NCBI RefSeq assembly: GCF_014646235.1
Contig: NZ_BMNB01000007.1
Span: 1-64,000 of the forward strand
Direction: 5' to 3'
DNA from: Micromonospora sonchi
GTDB lineage: Bacteria > Actinomycetota > Actinomycetes > Mycobacteriales > Micromonosporaceae
Length of the DNA: 64,000 nt
Shown here: one piece after another, positions 51,934-60,480 of the stretch
Numbering within the stretch: the first letter of the stretch is position 1
How the letters are laid out: every line of letters begins with the position of its first letter
The notes under the pieces: generated by a model
The model's database searches: none
Seen by the model: only the letters and a program-made list of their open reading frames with translations
Told to the model about the DNA's origin: nothing
Program-made: the position numbers and the translations under genes

Positions 51934-53691
51934 ATGCACCGCACTGTTTCCTCCGTCACGGTCGCCCTCGGCCTGCTCGGGGGCACCGTGGCATTGGCCG
52001 GCGCGGCCGTGGCGGCACCGCCGCCGACGTTTTCCGCGGTTTCGCTGGCTGCTCCGGGGGTGCCGTTGGCTGGTGCGGGGGCGCCGTTGGCGGGTTTGGG
52101 GGCGCCGCTGATGGCGGCCCCGAAGAAGCAGTGCAGCGTCGACGATCCGCGGCTGCGTGAGCTGTCCGGCCTGGTGGTGACCAAGAACGGCTACATCGTC
52201 ATCAACGACAGCAGCGAGCAGGCCGACCGCAAGCAGGTCTTCTACCTCAGCAAGGACTGCGAGGTCATCAAAGGGGTCCCCTATTCCGGCGGTGGACCGT
52301 CCGACACCGAGGACCTCGCCCTCTCGCCGGACCGCAAGACGCTGTGGATCGCCGACACCGGCGACAACGCCACCAGCCGGCAACGCCGTGAGCGGGTAGC
52401 GGTCTGGAGCATGCCGGCCAACGGCAGCAAGCAGCCGAAGCTGCACCGGCTGTCGTACCCGGACGGTAAGCCCCGCGACGCCGAGGCGCTGCTGATCGGC
52501 GACGACAACCTGCCGTTGATCATCACGAAGGTCACCGCCGGCAAGGCGGAGATCTTCACCCCGGACGGACCGTTGAAGAGCGGTGACACCGAACCGGTGC
52601 CAATGAAGAGGCTCGGCGAGTTCGAGGTGCCGAAGACGGACACCGAGAACCCGCTCAGCACCTTCGGTCGCGTCGCGATCACCGGCGCCGCCCGGTCGCC
52701 GGACGGCTCCCGGGTGGTGCTGCGCACGTACGCCGACGCCTTCGAGTACGACGTCGCCAACGGCGACATCGTGGCGGCGCTGACCACCACCACGCCGCGG
52801 GTCACCGCGCTGGCCGACCCGTTCGGCGAGGCGATCGCCTACTCGACCGACGGCAAGACCTTCCTGACCGTCTCCGACGCGGGCCACCTGGACGACCAGG
52901 ATCCGGTCGACATCCTCAGCTACACCCCGTCCACCGAGGGGCCGAAGAACCTGACCGAGGATCCGGACGCGGCGAAGAAGTCCGCCGCCCGGTCCTTCAT
53001 CGACGGGTTGACCCTGGACGACATCACGTACCTGATCGCCGCCGTGGGGGTGCTCGGGGCGCTCCTGGTCGGCGCGGGCATCTTCGGCATCCTGCGGGCC
53101 CGCAAGCGGCCGGTGCCGCCCGGCAAGGACCGCGACCGTGACCGCGACGGTCCGGGCCCGACGGACAAGGACGGCGGGTCCGGACCGTCGCCGGATCGAC
53201 CGCGGGGCGGAACGTACGCAGGCGCGCCGGCCGGGAACGTCTACGGCGGCTCGCCGGACGGCGAGCGGTCCGCATCCCGGTCGGGGCCGGTCTACGGCGG
53301 CCGGAACGGCTCCGGTGGTGCTGTCTCCGCCCGCCCGGCCCAGGGAAGTGGCGTCTACGGCGGCGGTGGGCGGCCCGCGGAGGGCGCTCCCGGCTACGGC
53401 GGGCGGCCCGGTGCCGGCCGGCCGGCCGGTGGCGGTGGGCACGGCGGTGGCGTCTACGGCGGAGGCGGGTCCGGTGGCGGGCGTGCGGAGCCGCCTCGCG
53501 GTGGGCGTGCCGAGCCGCCTCGCGGCGGCCGCACGGAGCCGCCTCGTGGTGGTCGTGCCGAGCCGCCTCGGCGGGGTGGACCGGCCGAGCCCGACCAGCG
53601 GGGTCGACGCCCGGGTCGCTACCGCGAGGACGACTCCGAGCCGTACGGCCAGCCACACGGCAACTACGGCCATCGGGGCGACCGGTACTGA
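51934..53691 (+). CDS. Cell-surface protein: beta-propeller-like ectodomain, one TM helix, Gly/Pro/Arg-rich tail
   Basis: A 585-residue protein. A signal peptide (residues about 1-28) leads to an Ala/Pro/Gly-rich spacer and an extracellular domain with beta-propeller-like repeats (GPSDTEDLALSPDRKTLWIAD, AARSPDGSRVVLRTYADAFEYD). One membrane helix follows (about 360-385, YLIAAVGVLGALLVGAGIFG), then a basic cytoplasmic tail of low complexity containing YGG repeats and four copies of GGRAEPPR. The ATG follows GACACT by six bases (leaderless type). A sensor or cell-wall protein is possible, but no function is established. Confidence 0.8.
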   Translation: MHRTVSSVTVALGLLGGTVALAGAAVAAPPPTFSAVSLAAPGVPLAGAGAPLAGLGAPLMAAPKKQCSVDDPRLRELSGLVVTKNGYIVINDSSEQADRKQVFYLSKDCEVIKGVPYSGGGPSDTEDLALSPDRKTLWIADTGDNATSRQRRERVAVWSMPANGSKQPKLHRLSYPDGKPRDAEALLIGDDNLPLIITKVTAGKAEIFTPDGPLKSGDTEPVPMKRLGEFEVPKTDTENPLSTFGRVAITGAARSPDGSRVVLRTYADAFEYDVANGDIVAALTTTTPRVTALADPFGEAIAYSTDGKTFLTVSDAGHLDDQDPVDILSYTPSTEGPKNLTEDPDAAKKSAARSFIDGLTLDDITYLIAAVGVLGALLVGAGIFGILRARKRPVPPGKDRDRDRDGPGPTDKDGGSGPSPDRPRGGTYAGAPAGNVYGGSPDGERSASRSGPVYGGRNGSGGAVSARPAQGSGVYGGGGRPAEGAPGYGGRPGAGRPAGGGGHGGGVYGGGGSGGGRAEPPRGGRAEPPRGGRTEPPRGGRAEPPRRGGPAEPDQRGRRPGRYREDDSEPYGQPHGNYGHRGDRY

Positions 53692-53723
53692 CCTTTCCGG
53701 CCGGCGCCGGTCGCCCGGGACGC

Positions 53724-54506
53724 TCAGATGCGGCGCAGCACGGCCACCACTCGGCCCATGATGGTGGCGTCGTCGCCCGGGATGGGGTCGAAGGCCGGAT
53801 TCTGCGGCATCAGCCAGACATGGCCGTCGCGCCGGCGGTAGGTCTTCACGGTCGCCTCGCCGTCGAGCATGGCGGCGACGATCTCGCCGGAGTCGGCGGT
53901 CGGCTGCTGCCGGACCACCACCCAGTCGCCGTCGCAGATGGCCGCGTCGAGCATCGAGTCGCCCTTGACCTGGAGCATGAAGACCTCGCCCTCGCCGACG
54001 AGCTCCCGGGGCAGGGGGAAGACATCCTCCATCGACTGCTCGGCGAGGATCGGCCCACCGGCGGCGATCCGGCCGAGCATCGGCACGTACGCCGGCGTGG
54101 GACGCTGCGAGCGGGTCAGCTCGTCGTCCACGTCGCTGGGTGAGCGGACGTCCACCGCGCGCGGCCGGTTCGGGTCGCGCCGTAGAAAGCCCTTCTTCTC
54201 CAGCTCCTTGAGCTGGTAGGCGACGCTGGACGGGGAGACCAACCCCACCGCCTCACCGATCTCGCGCACGCTCGGTGGGTAACCGTGCCGCTCCACCCAG
54301 GTGCGGATGAAGTCGAGGATGCGCCGCTGCCGGGCGGTCAGGTCGACCGTCGTCGGGTCGGCGAAGGTGCTGGCCATCGGCGTCACCGGACGCAGGGCGG
54401 GCTGTCCGGCCCGAGCGCGGGAGACGCTGCGGCGACGGGCGGCCGGAGGGCCTGCCTCGGTGCTCTGTTGCGGGCCCTGTGGCCGGGTGGCCCGGTCCTC
54501 GGTCAC
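53724..54506 (-). CDS. lexA: LexA SOS repressor
   Basis: A 260-residue transcription repressor and self-cleaving protease. The winged helix lies around residues 55-115 ([20 protein letters not shown]), the cleavage site is A149-G150 in RIAAGGPI, and the catalytic dyad is S184 (GDSMLDAAI) and K221 ([10 protein letters not shown]). The N-terminal ~45 residues are an unconserved extension; an internal start at M44 is an alternative, but GTG 54506 has GGGAGG upstream. An SOS box stands at 54717. It converges on the surface protein gene. It should control recA (22841 site). Confidence 0.96.
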   Translation of the reverse strand: MTEDRATRPQGPQQSTEAGPPAARRRSVSRARAGQPALRPVTPMASTFADPTTVDLTARQRRILDFIRTWVERHGYPPSVREIGEAVGLVSPSSVAYQLKELEKKGFLRRDPNRPRAVDVRSPSDVDDELTRSQRPTPAYVPMLGRIAAGGPILAEQSMEDVFPLPRELVGEGEVFMLQVKGDSMLDAAICDGDWVVVRQQPTADSGEIVAAMLDGEATVKTYRRRDGHVWLMPQNPAFDPIPGDDATIMGRVVAVLRRI

Positions 54507-54716
54507 GTCCGTCCTCCCTGGTCGGCGTTGGTGCCTCGGCGGCTCGTGGTGCGTGCGAGAGTGCTGCGACCGGCGGGTCGACCATGGTCACCTCCGGCTG
54601 TTCATGACCGTATAGGTGAGATCGGTCATTTTCAAACGTCTGTACGACCTGGCTCCGCGTGTCGAGCCGGAAAACCGTGACAGTCGTACGTCTGTTCTGA
54701 TAAATGGTACGTCCGA

Positions 54717-54732
54717 TCGAACGGGTGTTCGA
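54717..54732 (-). promoter_or_regulatory. SOS box of lexA
   Basis: TCGAACGGGTGTTCGA is a perfect match to TCGAAC-N4-GTTCGA. On the minus strand its left end forms a -35 (TCGAAC 54732-54727) that is 17 bases from TACCAT (54709-54704), so lexA would start near 54697 with a leader of about 190 bases. Confidence 0.85.
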
Positions 54733-54867
54733 GCCCGTCCGGATTGCCGGCGATCCTGGCCGGTCGGACGGTAACCGGTGTCACCGCGTCGCGTTGGGCC
54801 CTCGGGTTGCGTCGTGAGCGGGTTGCCGGTGGGCTGTTCGGGTGACGCGCCGGACACGCCGGCCAAC

Positions 54868-54948
54868 TTGACCGCGGATCGCCAGCGGCATACGGTCGAC
54901 CCCTAGATGTAGTAGTCACAAGGGCGTAAGTCGCCTACAGGTTGGGTT
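54868..54948 (+). promoter_or_regulatory. nrdR-nrdJ promoter with candidate NrdR boxes
   Basis: TTGACC (54868-54873), 17 bases and TACGGT (54891-54896) place the start near 54903. Two opposed elements, ACCCCTAGATGTAG (54899-54912) and CTACAGGTTGGGTT (54935-54948), resemble NrdR boxes, the first over the start site. NrdR could thus repress its own operon. Confidence 0.55.
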
Positions 54949-55071
54949 CGACTACCGACCGCACTCCTGGTATCGGCGAGCCGGCGGCCATCCTGCAAGG
55001 ATGAATCCGTCGTGCTGACGCGTGCCCGGAGGCGGGCGGGGCGTACCCGTGTCGATCGAGGAGGTCGGGCG

Positions 55072-55560
55072 ATGCGGTGTCCGTACTGCCGGCACGCCGA
55101 CTCCCGCGTGGTCGACTCGCGGGAGGCCGACGACGGCCAGCTGATCCGTCGGCGACGCTCCTGCACGGAGTGCGGCAAACGGTTCACCACCGTCGAGGAG
55201 GCGGTGCTGGCGGTGGTCAAGCGCAGCGGGGTGACCGAGCCGTTCAGCCGTACGAAGATCATCGGCGGGGTGCGTAAGGCGTGCCAGGGCCGGCCGGTCG
55301 ACGAGGACTCGATCGCGCTGCTGGCGCAGCGGGTCGAGGAGACCATCCGGGCCAAGGGGGCCGCCGAGATCCCCAGCCACGAGGTGGGGCTGGCCATCCT
55401 GGGTCCGCTCCGGGACCTGGACGAGGTCGCCTACCTGCGCTTCGCCAGCGTCTACCGGTCGTTCGACTCGCTCGCCGACTTCGAGCGGGAGATCGAGACG
55501 CTGCGGGCCGCAGCGCGCGCCCGGGAGGGCGCCGGGGCCGGTACCACCGGCGAGCAGTGA
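55072..55560 (+). CDS. nrdR: NrdR, ribonucleotide reductase repressor
   Basis: A 162-residue repressor of ribonucleotide reductase genes. The zinc ribbon has C3, C6, C31 and C34 (CPYC...CTEC), followed by the basic RRRRSC segment and an ATP-cone domain (about residues 46-136, [19 protein letters not shown]), which senses ATP/dATP. ATG 55072 has GAGGAGG upstream. The nrdJ gene follows after 65 bases, probably in the same operon, so NrdR is made together with its main target. Confidence 0.96.
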   Translation: MRCPYCRHADSRVVDSREADDGQLIRRRRSCTECGKRFTTVEEAVLAVVKRSGVTEPFSRTKIIGGVRKACQGRPVDEDSIALLAQRVEETIRAKGAAEIPSHEVGLAILGPLRDLDEVAYLRFASVYRSFDSLADFEREIETLRAAARAREGAGAGTTGEQ

Positions 55561-55625
55561 ATTTTTTCAGCAGCAGTGACAGTCGGATCGCGCGGCGAGC
55601 CCGCGTGGACGAGGGGGCGGATGAG

Positions 55626-58600
55626 ATGCCGGGGGATGGTGTGACAACAAGCAGGTCACGGAGCAAGGCGAGCGCGGGCCTCAAGGTCGAGCGGGTCTGG
55701 ACCACGGAGGGGATGCACCCCTACGACGAGGTCGCCTGGGAACGCCGCGACGTCGTGATGACCAACTGGCGGGACGGCTCGATCAACTTCGAGCAGCGCG
55801 GCGTGGAGTTCCCCGAGTCGTGGAGCGTCAACGCGGCCAACATCGTGACGACCAAGTACTTCCGGGGCGCGGTGGGGACCCCGGAGCGGGAGTGGTCGCT
55901 GCGGCAGCTGATCGACCGGGTGGTCACCACCTACCGCACCGCCGGTGAGGAGTACGGCTACTTCGCCTCCCCGGCCGACGCCGAGGTCTTCGCCCACGAG
56001 CTGACCTGGATGCTGCTGCACCAGGTGTTCAGCTTCAACTCGCCCGTCTGGTTCAACGTCGGCACGCCCTCGCCCCAGCAGGTCAGCGCGTGTTTCATCC
56101 TCGCCGTCGACGACTCGATGGACTCCATCCTGGACTGGTACAAGGAGGAGGGGCTGATCTTCAAGGGCGGCTCCGGCTCCGGGGTGAACCTTTCCCGGAT
56201 CCGCTCGTCCAGAGAGCTGCTTTCCTCCGGCGGCACCGCCTCCGGCCCGGTCAGCTTCATGCGCGGCGCGGACGCGAGCGCCGGCACCATCAAGTCCGGC
56301 GGTGCCACCCGGCGGGCGGCCAAGATGGTCATTCTCGACGTCGACCACCCGGACATCGAGGAGTTCGTGGTCACCAAGGCGCGCGAGGAGGACAAGATCC
56401 GCGCGCTGCGGGACGCCGGCTTCGACATGGACCTGGGCGGGTCCGACATCGTCAGCGTGCAGTACCAGAACGCCAACAACTCGGTGCGGGTCTCCGACGA
56501 GTTCATGACCGCGGTCGAGAAGGGCGGCACCTTCGACCTGCGCGGCCGCCTCGACGGGCAGACCATCGAGACCATCGACGCGCAGAAGCTGTTCCGCACG
56601 ATCTCCCAGGCCGCCTGGGAGTGTGCCGACCCCGGCCTGCAGTACGACGACACCATCAACGACTGGCACACCTGCCCGGAAACCGGCCGGATCACCGCGT
56701 CGAACCCGTGCTCGGAGTACCTGCACCTGGACAACTCCTCGTGCAACCTGGCCTCGCTCAACCTGATGAAGTTCCTCCGCGCTGACGGCGGCTTCGAGGT
56801 GGAGAAGTTCGTCAAGTCGGTCGAGTTCGTCATCACCGCGATGGACATCTCGATCTGCTTCGCCGACTTCCCGACCGAGAAGATCGGCGAGACCACCCGG
56901 GCGTACCGGCAGCTCGGCATCGGGTACGCCAACCTCGGCGCGCTGCTGATGGCCTCCGGCCTGCCGTACGACTCGGAGCAGGGCCGCTCGGTCGCTGCCG
57001 CGATCACCTCGCTGATGACCGGCACCGCGTACCGCCGCTCGGCTGAGCTGGCCGGCGTCGTCGGCGCGTACGACGGTTACGCCCGCAACGCTGAGCCGCA
57101 CAAGCGGGTGATGCGCAAGCACGCCGCCGCGAACGACGAGATCAAGCCGTCCGGCACCGTGGCGACCGCCATCCAGCGGGAGGCCACCAAGCAGTGGACC
57201 CAGGGCAACAAGGTCGGTGACAAATTCGGTTGGCGTAACGCGCAGGCCAGCGTCCTCGCGCCCACCGGCTGCCTGACTCCGGACACGCTGGTCACCACCG
57301 ACCGGGGCCTGATGCGGCTGGGCGAGATCGGCGACGTGTACGGCGACCGTTGGCAGGACCTGGACATGCAGGTCTCCACCGACGAGGGCGCCCGCCGGGC
57401 GACGAAGTTCTTCGTCAACGGCGAGGAGCCGACCCGGCGGGTGGTCACCGGCGGCGGTTACTCGATCCAGGGCACCCTCGCCCACCGGATCAAGGTCGTC
57501 GACCCGGAGACCGGCGAGTGGGTTTGGAAGCGGATGGCGGACGTCACCCCGGGTGACCTGGTTCCGATCCAGCTCGGCACGCTGGTCGGCGAGCCGCGGC
57601 GGGTGCCGCTGCCGGTGCTCGACCAGGCGTACTACGCCGGTGACCGCCGGCTGTACGTGCCGGACCACGTCGACGCGGATCTGGCCGAGCTGGTCGGCTA
57701 CTTCATGGGCGACGGGAGCCTGCACGCCAAGGGCGTCCGCTTCTGTGTGGCGGACACCGACCTGGACGTCGTCGAGCGGCTCCGGGTGCTGGGCAAGGGG
57801 CTCTTCGGCCTGGAACCGGTCGTCACAGCGCAGGTCGGGTACCAGGAGGTGACGCTCCAGTCGGTGCGGCTGGCCCGGTGGTGGCAGGCGGCCGGTTTCG
57901 CGAAGAAACTGCCACACGCCGACCACAGCGGCAAGGGCTGGCTGCCGCGGGTGCCATCGGCGCTGCTGGAAACCAACGACGCCGTCGTGTACGCGGCGTT
58001 CCTGCGCGGTCTCTTCGAGGCTGACGGCAGCGTGACCGGCGGGGTGCCGTCGATCTCGACGTCGGCCGAGTCCTTCGCTGCCGAGGTGCGTACGCTGCTG
58101 CTCACGCTCGGGATGGCCACGACCACTCGGCGGACGACCAGCGGCATGGGCTCTGACATGTGGCAGATCCGGCTGCGCAACATGGAGCACGCAGTCGCGT
58201 TCGACGAGATTGTCGGCTTCATGAGTGACCGTAAGAACCGCCTGCTGGTGGTCGAGCCGAAGCAGGCCGGCAACCGGGATCGGATCCACCTGCCCGCCGC
58301 GATGTGGGACCTCCTGGTACCGGCCGGGCACGAGCTGCGCGACACGGTCACCCAGTCGCTGCGCAAGACCGGGGGCGTGTCCCGGGCGGTGGCCATGCGG
58401 CTCTTCGCCGAGACCGGCGACGACCGGCTCGGGCAGGCGCTCGGCTATCTGTTCGAGACGGTCGAGGCGAACGAGGACGGCGGCATCCAGCCGACGTACG
58501 ACCTGTCGGTGCCGGAGAACGTCACCTACGTCGCGGGCGGCTTCGTCAGCCACAACACCATCGGCCTGATGATGGATTGCGACACCACCGGTGTCGAGCC

Positions 58601-59792
58601 GGACCTGGCGCTGGTCAAGTTCAAGAAGCTGGTCGGCGGCGGCTCGATGCAGATCGTCAACCAGACCGTGCCGCGCGCCCTGCGTAGCCTCGGCTACCCG
58701 GAGGAGCAGGTCGAGGCGATCGTCGAGCACATCGCCGACCACGGCCACGTGGTGGACGGCCCCGGCCTGAAGCCGGAGCACTACCCGGTCTTCGACTGCG
58801 CCATGGGCGAGCGTTCCATCGCGCCGATGGGCCATGTGCGGATGATGGCGGCGGTCCAGCCGTTCATCTCCGGGGCCATCTCCAAGACGGTGAACATGCC
58901 GGAGCAGGCGACCGTCGAGGACGTCGAGAAGATCTACTTCGAGGGCTGGAAGCTCGGGCTCAAGGCACTGGCCATCTACCGGGACAACTGCAAGGTCGGC
59001 CAGCCGCTGTCGGCGGCGAAGAAGAAGGTCACCGAGCCGGCGACGACCGTTACCGCCGTCGAGCCGGTGGTGGAGAAGGTCGTCGAGTACCGCCCGGTGC
59101 GCAAGCGGCTGCCGAAGAAGCGCCCGTCGGAGACCATCTCCTTCTCGGTCGGTGGCGCGGAGGGCTACCTCACCGCCTCGTCGTACCCCGACGACGGTCT
59201 CGGCGAGGTCTTCCTCAAGATGTCCAAGCAGGGCTCGACGCTGGCCGGGGTGATGGACGCCTTCTCGGTGGCCATCTCCATCGGCCTGCAGTACGGCGTG
59301 CCGCTGGAGACGTACGTCAGCAAGTTCACCAACATGCGCTTCGAGCCGGCCGGTATGACCGACGACCCGGACGTGCGGATGGCCGCCTCGGTGATGGACT
59401 ACATCTTCCGTCGCCTGGCCCTGGACTTCCTGCCGTACGAGCGCCGCGCGGAGCTGGGCATCTTCACCGCGAAGGAGCGGGCCGCCCAGCTTCAGGCGGA
59501 GGCCGAGGCCGAGATGAACGGCACGGACCTGACCGCGATGGCCGCGTCGGCGCCGGTGGAGACCAGGCCGGAGGAGTCGAAGGCCGGCCCGGTGGCTCAG
59601 CCGGCGCAGGAACTCGCCGACGTCGCGGCCGTCAAGCCGGCGCCGCCCGTCGGTTCCAGCACCGAGCTGCTGGAGGCCGTGATCGGCAAGGCCGCTGACG
59701 CGCCGCTCTGCTTCACCTGCGGTACGAAGATGCGCCCGGCCGGTAGCTGCTACGTCTGCGAGGGCTGCGGTTCCACCAGCGGCTGCAGCTGA
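55626..59792 (+). CDS. nrdJ: B12-dependent (class II) ribonucleotide reductase with intein
   Basis: The adenosylcobalamin-dependent enzyme that makes deoxyribonucleotides with or without oxygen. The 1388-residue precursor contains a 429-residue intein; the spliced enzyme has about 959 residues, the usual length. Active-site segments NPCSEYLHLDNSSCNLASLNL (radical Cys and general acid/base residues) are visible, and the intein interrupts the phosphate-binding loop PTG/TIGLMMDCDTTG. The C-terminus is a redox-active cysteine tail (CFTCG, CYVCEGCG). ATG 55626 or GTG 55641 could be the start; the conserved part begins at VERVWTTEGMHPYDEVAW. A strong terminator follows. Confidence 0.96.
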   Translation: MPGDGVTTSRSRSKASAGLKVERVWTTEGMHPYDEVAWERRDVVMTNWRDGSINFEQRGVEFPESWSVNAANIVTTKYFRGAVGTPEREWSLRQLIDRVVTTYRTAGEEYGYFASPADAEVFAHELTWMLLHQVFSFNSPVWFNVGTPSPQQVSACFILAVDDSMDSILDWYKEEGLIFKGGSGSGVNLSRIRSSRELLSSGGTASGPVSFMRGADASAGTIKSGGATRRAAKMVILDVDHPDIEEFVVTKAREEDKIRALRDAGFDMDLGGSDIVSVQYQNANNSVRVSDEFMTAVEKGGTFDLRGRLDGQTIETIDAQKLFRTISQAAWECADPGLQYDDTINDWHTCPETGRITASNPCSEYLHLDNSSCNLASLNLMKFLRADGGFEVEKFVKSVEFVITAMDISICFADFPTEKIGETTRAYRQLGIGYANLGALLMASGLPYDSEQGRSVAAAITSLMTGTAYRRSAELAGVVGAYDGYARNAEPHKRVMRKHAAANDEIKPSGTVATAIQREATKQWTQGNKVGDKFGWRNAQASVLAPTGCLTPDTLVTTDRGLMRLGEIGDVYGDRWQDLDMQVSTDEGARRATKFFVNGEEPTRRVVTGGGYSIQGTLAHRIKVVDPETGEWVWKRMADVTPGDLVPIQLGTLVGEPRRVPLPVLDQAYYAGDRRLYVPDHVDADLAELVGYFMGDGSLHAKGVRFCVADTDLDVVERLRVLGKGLFGLEPVVTAQVGYQEVTLQSVRLARWWQAAGFAKKLPHADHSGKGWLPRVPSALLETNDAVVYAAFLRGLFEADGSVTGGVPSISTSAESFAAEVRTLLLTLGMATTTRRTTSGMGSDMWQIRLRNMEHAVAFDEIVGFMSDRKNRLLVVEPKQAGNRDRIHLPAAMWDLLVPAGHELRDTVTQSLRKTGGVSRAVAMRLFAETGDDRLGQALGYLFETVEANEDGGIQPTYDLSVPENVTYVAGGFVSHNTIGLMMDCDTTGVEPDLALVKFKKLVGGGSMQIVNQTVPRALRSLGYPEEQVEAIVEHIADHGHVVDGPGLKPEHYPVFDCAMGERSIAPMGHVRMMAAVQPFISGAISKTVNMPEQATVEDVEKIYFEGWKLGLKALAIYRDNCKVGQPLSAAKKKVTEPATTVTAVEPVVEKVVEYRPVRKRLPKKRPSETISFSVGGAEGYLTASSYPDDGLGEVFLKMSKQGSTLAGVMDAFSVAISIGLQYGVPLETYVSKFTNMRFEPAGMTDDPDVRMAASVMDYIFRRLALDFLPYERRAELGIFTAKERAAQLQAEAEAEMNGTDLTAMAASAPVETRPEESKAGPVAQPAQELADVAAVKPAPPVGSSTELLEAVIGKAADAPLCFTCGTKMRPAGSCYVCEGCGSTSGCS
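57270..58556 (+). other. NrdJ intein (429 aa) with LAGLIDADG endonuclease domain
   Basis: It starts with Cys (57270-57272) after ...SVLAPTG and ends in FVSHN before Thr of TIGLMMDC, a class 1 intein with Thr as +1 residue. QGTLAHRIKV carries the block B residues. LAELVGYFMGDGSL and FLRGLFEADGSV are the two LAGLIDADG motifs with both acidic residues, so the endonuclease may be active. It sits in the most conserved loop of the enzyme, where precise loss is hard and imprecise loss lethal. Confidence 0.96.
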
Positions 59793-59806
59793 CAGGCGAG
59801 GTACGC

Positions 59807-59845
59807 GACGAGCCCCGGGCGGATCACCCGCCCGGGGCTCGTTCG
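59807..59845 (+). terminator. Terminator after nrdJ
   Basis: GACGAGCCCCGGGCGG and CCGCCCGGGGCTCGTTC form a long near-perfect stem with a short ATCAC loop, followed by GTTC. Confidence 0.85.
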
Positions 59846-59884
59846 TTCCGCCGGGCCGGCACGCCCCGCCCTCCGCTCACCGCA

Positions 59885-59954
59885 TCGATCATGCACTTTC
59901 TGCCGGGTCAAATGCCGTGAAGGGGTCATTTCGGCGACCAAAAGTGCAAAATCG
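59885..59954. repeat. Dispersed palindrome, family A, copy 3
   Basis: Left arm starts TCGATCATGCACTTTC, right arm GACCAAAAGTGCAAAATC (59935-59952); the inner arms TCAAATGCC and GGGTCATTT also match copy 2. It lies after the nrdJ terminator and before the DUF5522 gene. Confidence 0.75.
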
Positions 59955-60064
59955 GCGGGCGCGTACGTCCGTCTGCTCGACTCGGCGGGGTTGGCGGGTG
60001 GAGGGCAGCGGCAGGGCGGGGGTGGCCGGGTCGGGAGGAGTTTCTCCTGCCTAGACTGCCCGGG

Positions 60065-60304
60065 GTGAGCGGAGAGCGACGGCCCCTGGCGGCGCGGCCC
60101 CTGACCGAGCCGCATCCGTCCCGGCTGTCGCCCGAGCATCCGGACCGGGAGCGGATCCTGGCCGCACACGCCGACGCCCTGTCCGCCGGGGCCGCCGGCT
60201 ACCTGGACCCGGCCACCGGCCTGTTCGTGCTCACCGCCGGGTTTCTCGCCGATCGCGGCACCTGCTGCGGTCGGGGTTGCCGGCACTGCCCGTATGCGCG
60301 GTGA
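60065..60304 (+). CDS. DUF5522 protein
   Basis: A 79-residue DUF5522 protein, recognised by its C-terminal cysteine motif (GTCCGRGCRHCPY) preceded by YLDPATGLFVLTAGFL. The four cysteines plus His suggest metal binding. GTG 60065 follows TAGACT (60052-60057) by seven bases with no ribosome site, which fits a leaderless message. Function unknown. Confidence 0.88.
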   Translation: MSGERRPLAARPLTEPHPSRLSPEHPDRERILAAHADALSAGAAGYLDPATGLFVLTAGFLADRGTCCGRGCRHCPYAR

Positions 60305-60342
60305 CCGGTGCCGGTGGCCCGGCGGCCCGCCGGGGGCCAGGC

Positions 60343-60422
60343 GTGATCAACTCCGTTTCGCCGGCATGGCGGTATCGGACTTGAGTTGATCACGCCATTG
60401 CGGCGAAACGGAGTCGATCAAG
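60343..60422. repeat. 80-base palindrome with nested arms, family B
   Basis: ATCAACTCCGTTTCGCCG (from 60346) pairs with CGGCGAAACGGAGT (60401-60414) across the whole element, while CGTGATCAACTC (60342-60353) also pairs perfectly with GAGTTGATCACG (60383-60394). Two mutually exclusive foldings are thus possible. It lies between the convergent genes DUF5522 and dtxR-like. Confidence 0.75.
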
Positions 60423-60480
60423 TGTGGCCCGGCCAAGCGGCGGACGCCGGGCTGGGCCGGGGGCGGGACGGCGGGCCCGG

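Larger units (their letters stand above)
54507..55071. other. 565-base intergenic region between lexA and nrdR
   Basis: A divergent regulatory region. From left to right it holds a strong GGAGG before ATG 54585 that opens a frame out of phase with lexA, the lexA SOS box, a stretch from 54733 to about 54865 without visible signals, and the nrdR promoter with candidate NrdR boxes. No cobalamin riboswitch was seen before the B12-dependent reductase operon. Confidence 0.6.

Noticed and set aside
54253..54585. 110-codon frame from ATG 54585 overlapping lexA as a real gene
   Set aside because: It has a good ribosome site but its sequence is Arg/Pro-rich shadow of lexA; it is reported only as a possible translational competitor.
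54935..54960. GGGTTCGACTACC looked like a tRNA T-arm
   Set aside because: The flanking bases do not pair as a T-stem and no acceptor, D or anticodon arms can be built around it.
54733..55071. Cobalamin riboswitch before nrdR-nrdJ
   Set aside because: The conserved B12-box (GCCACTG) and associated pairing were not found.
55656..58835. Minus-strand 1059-codon frame opposite nrdJ
   Set aside because: Antisense shadow of a strongly conserved gene; no recognisable domains.
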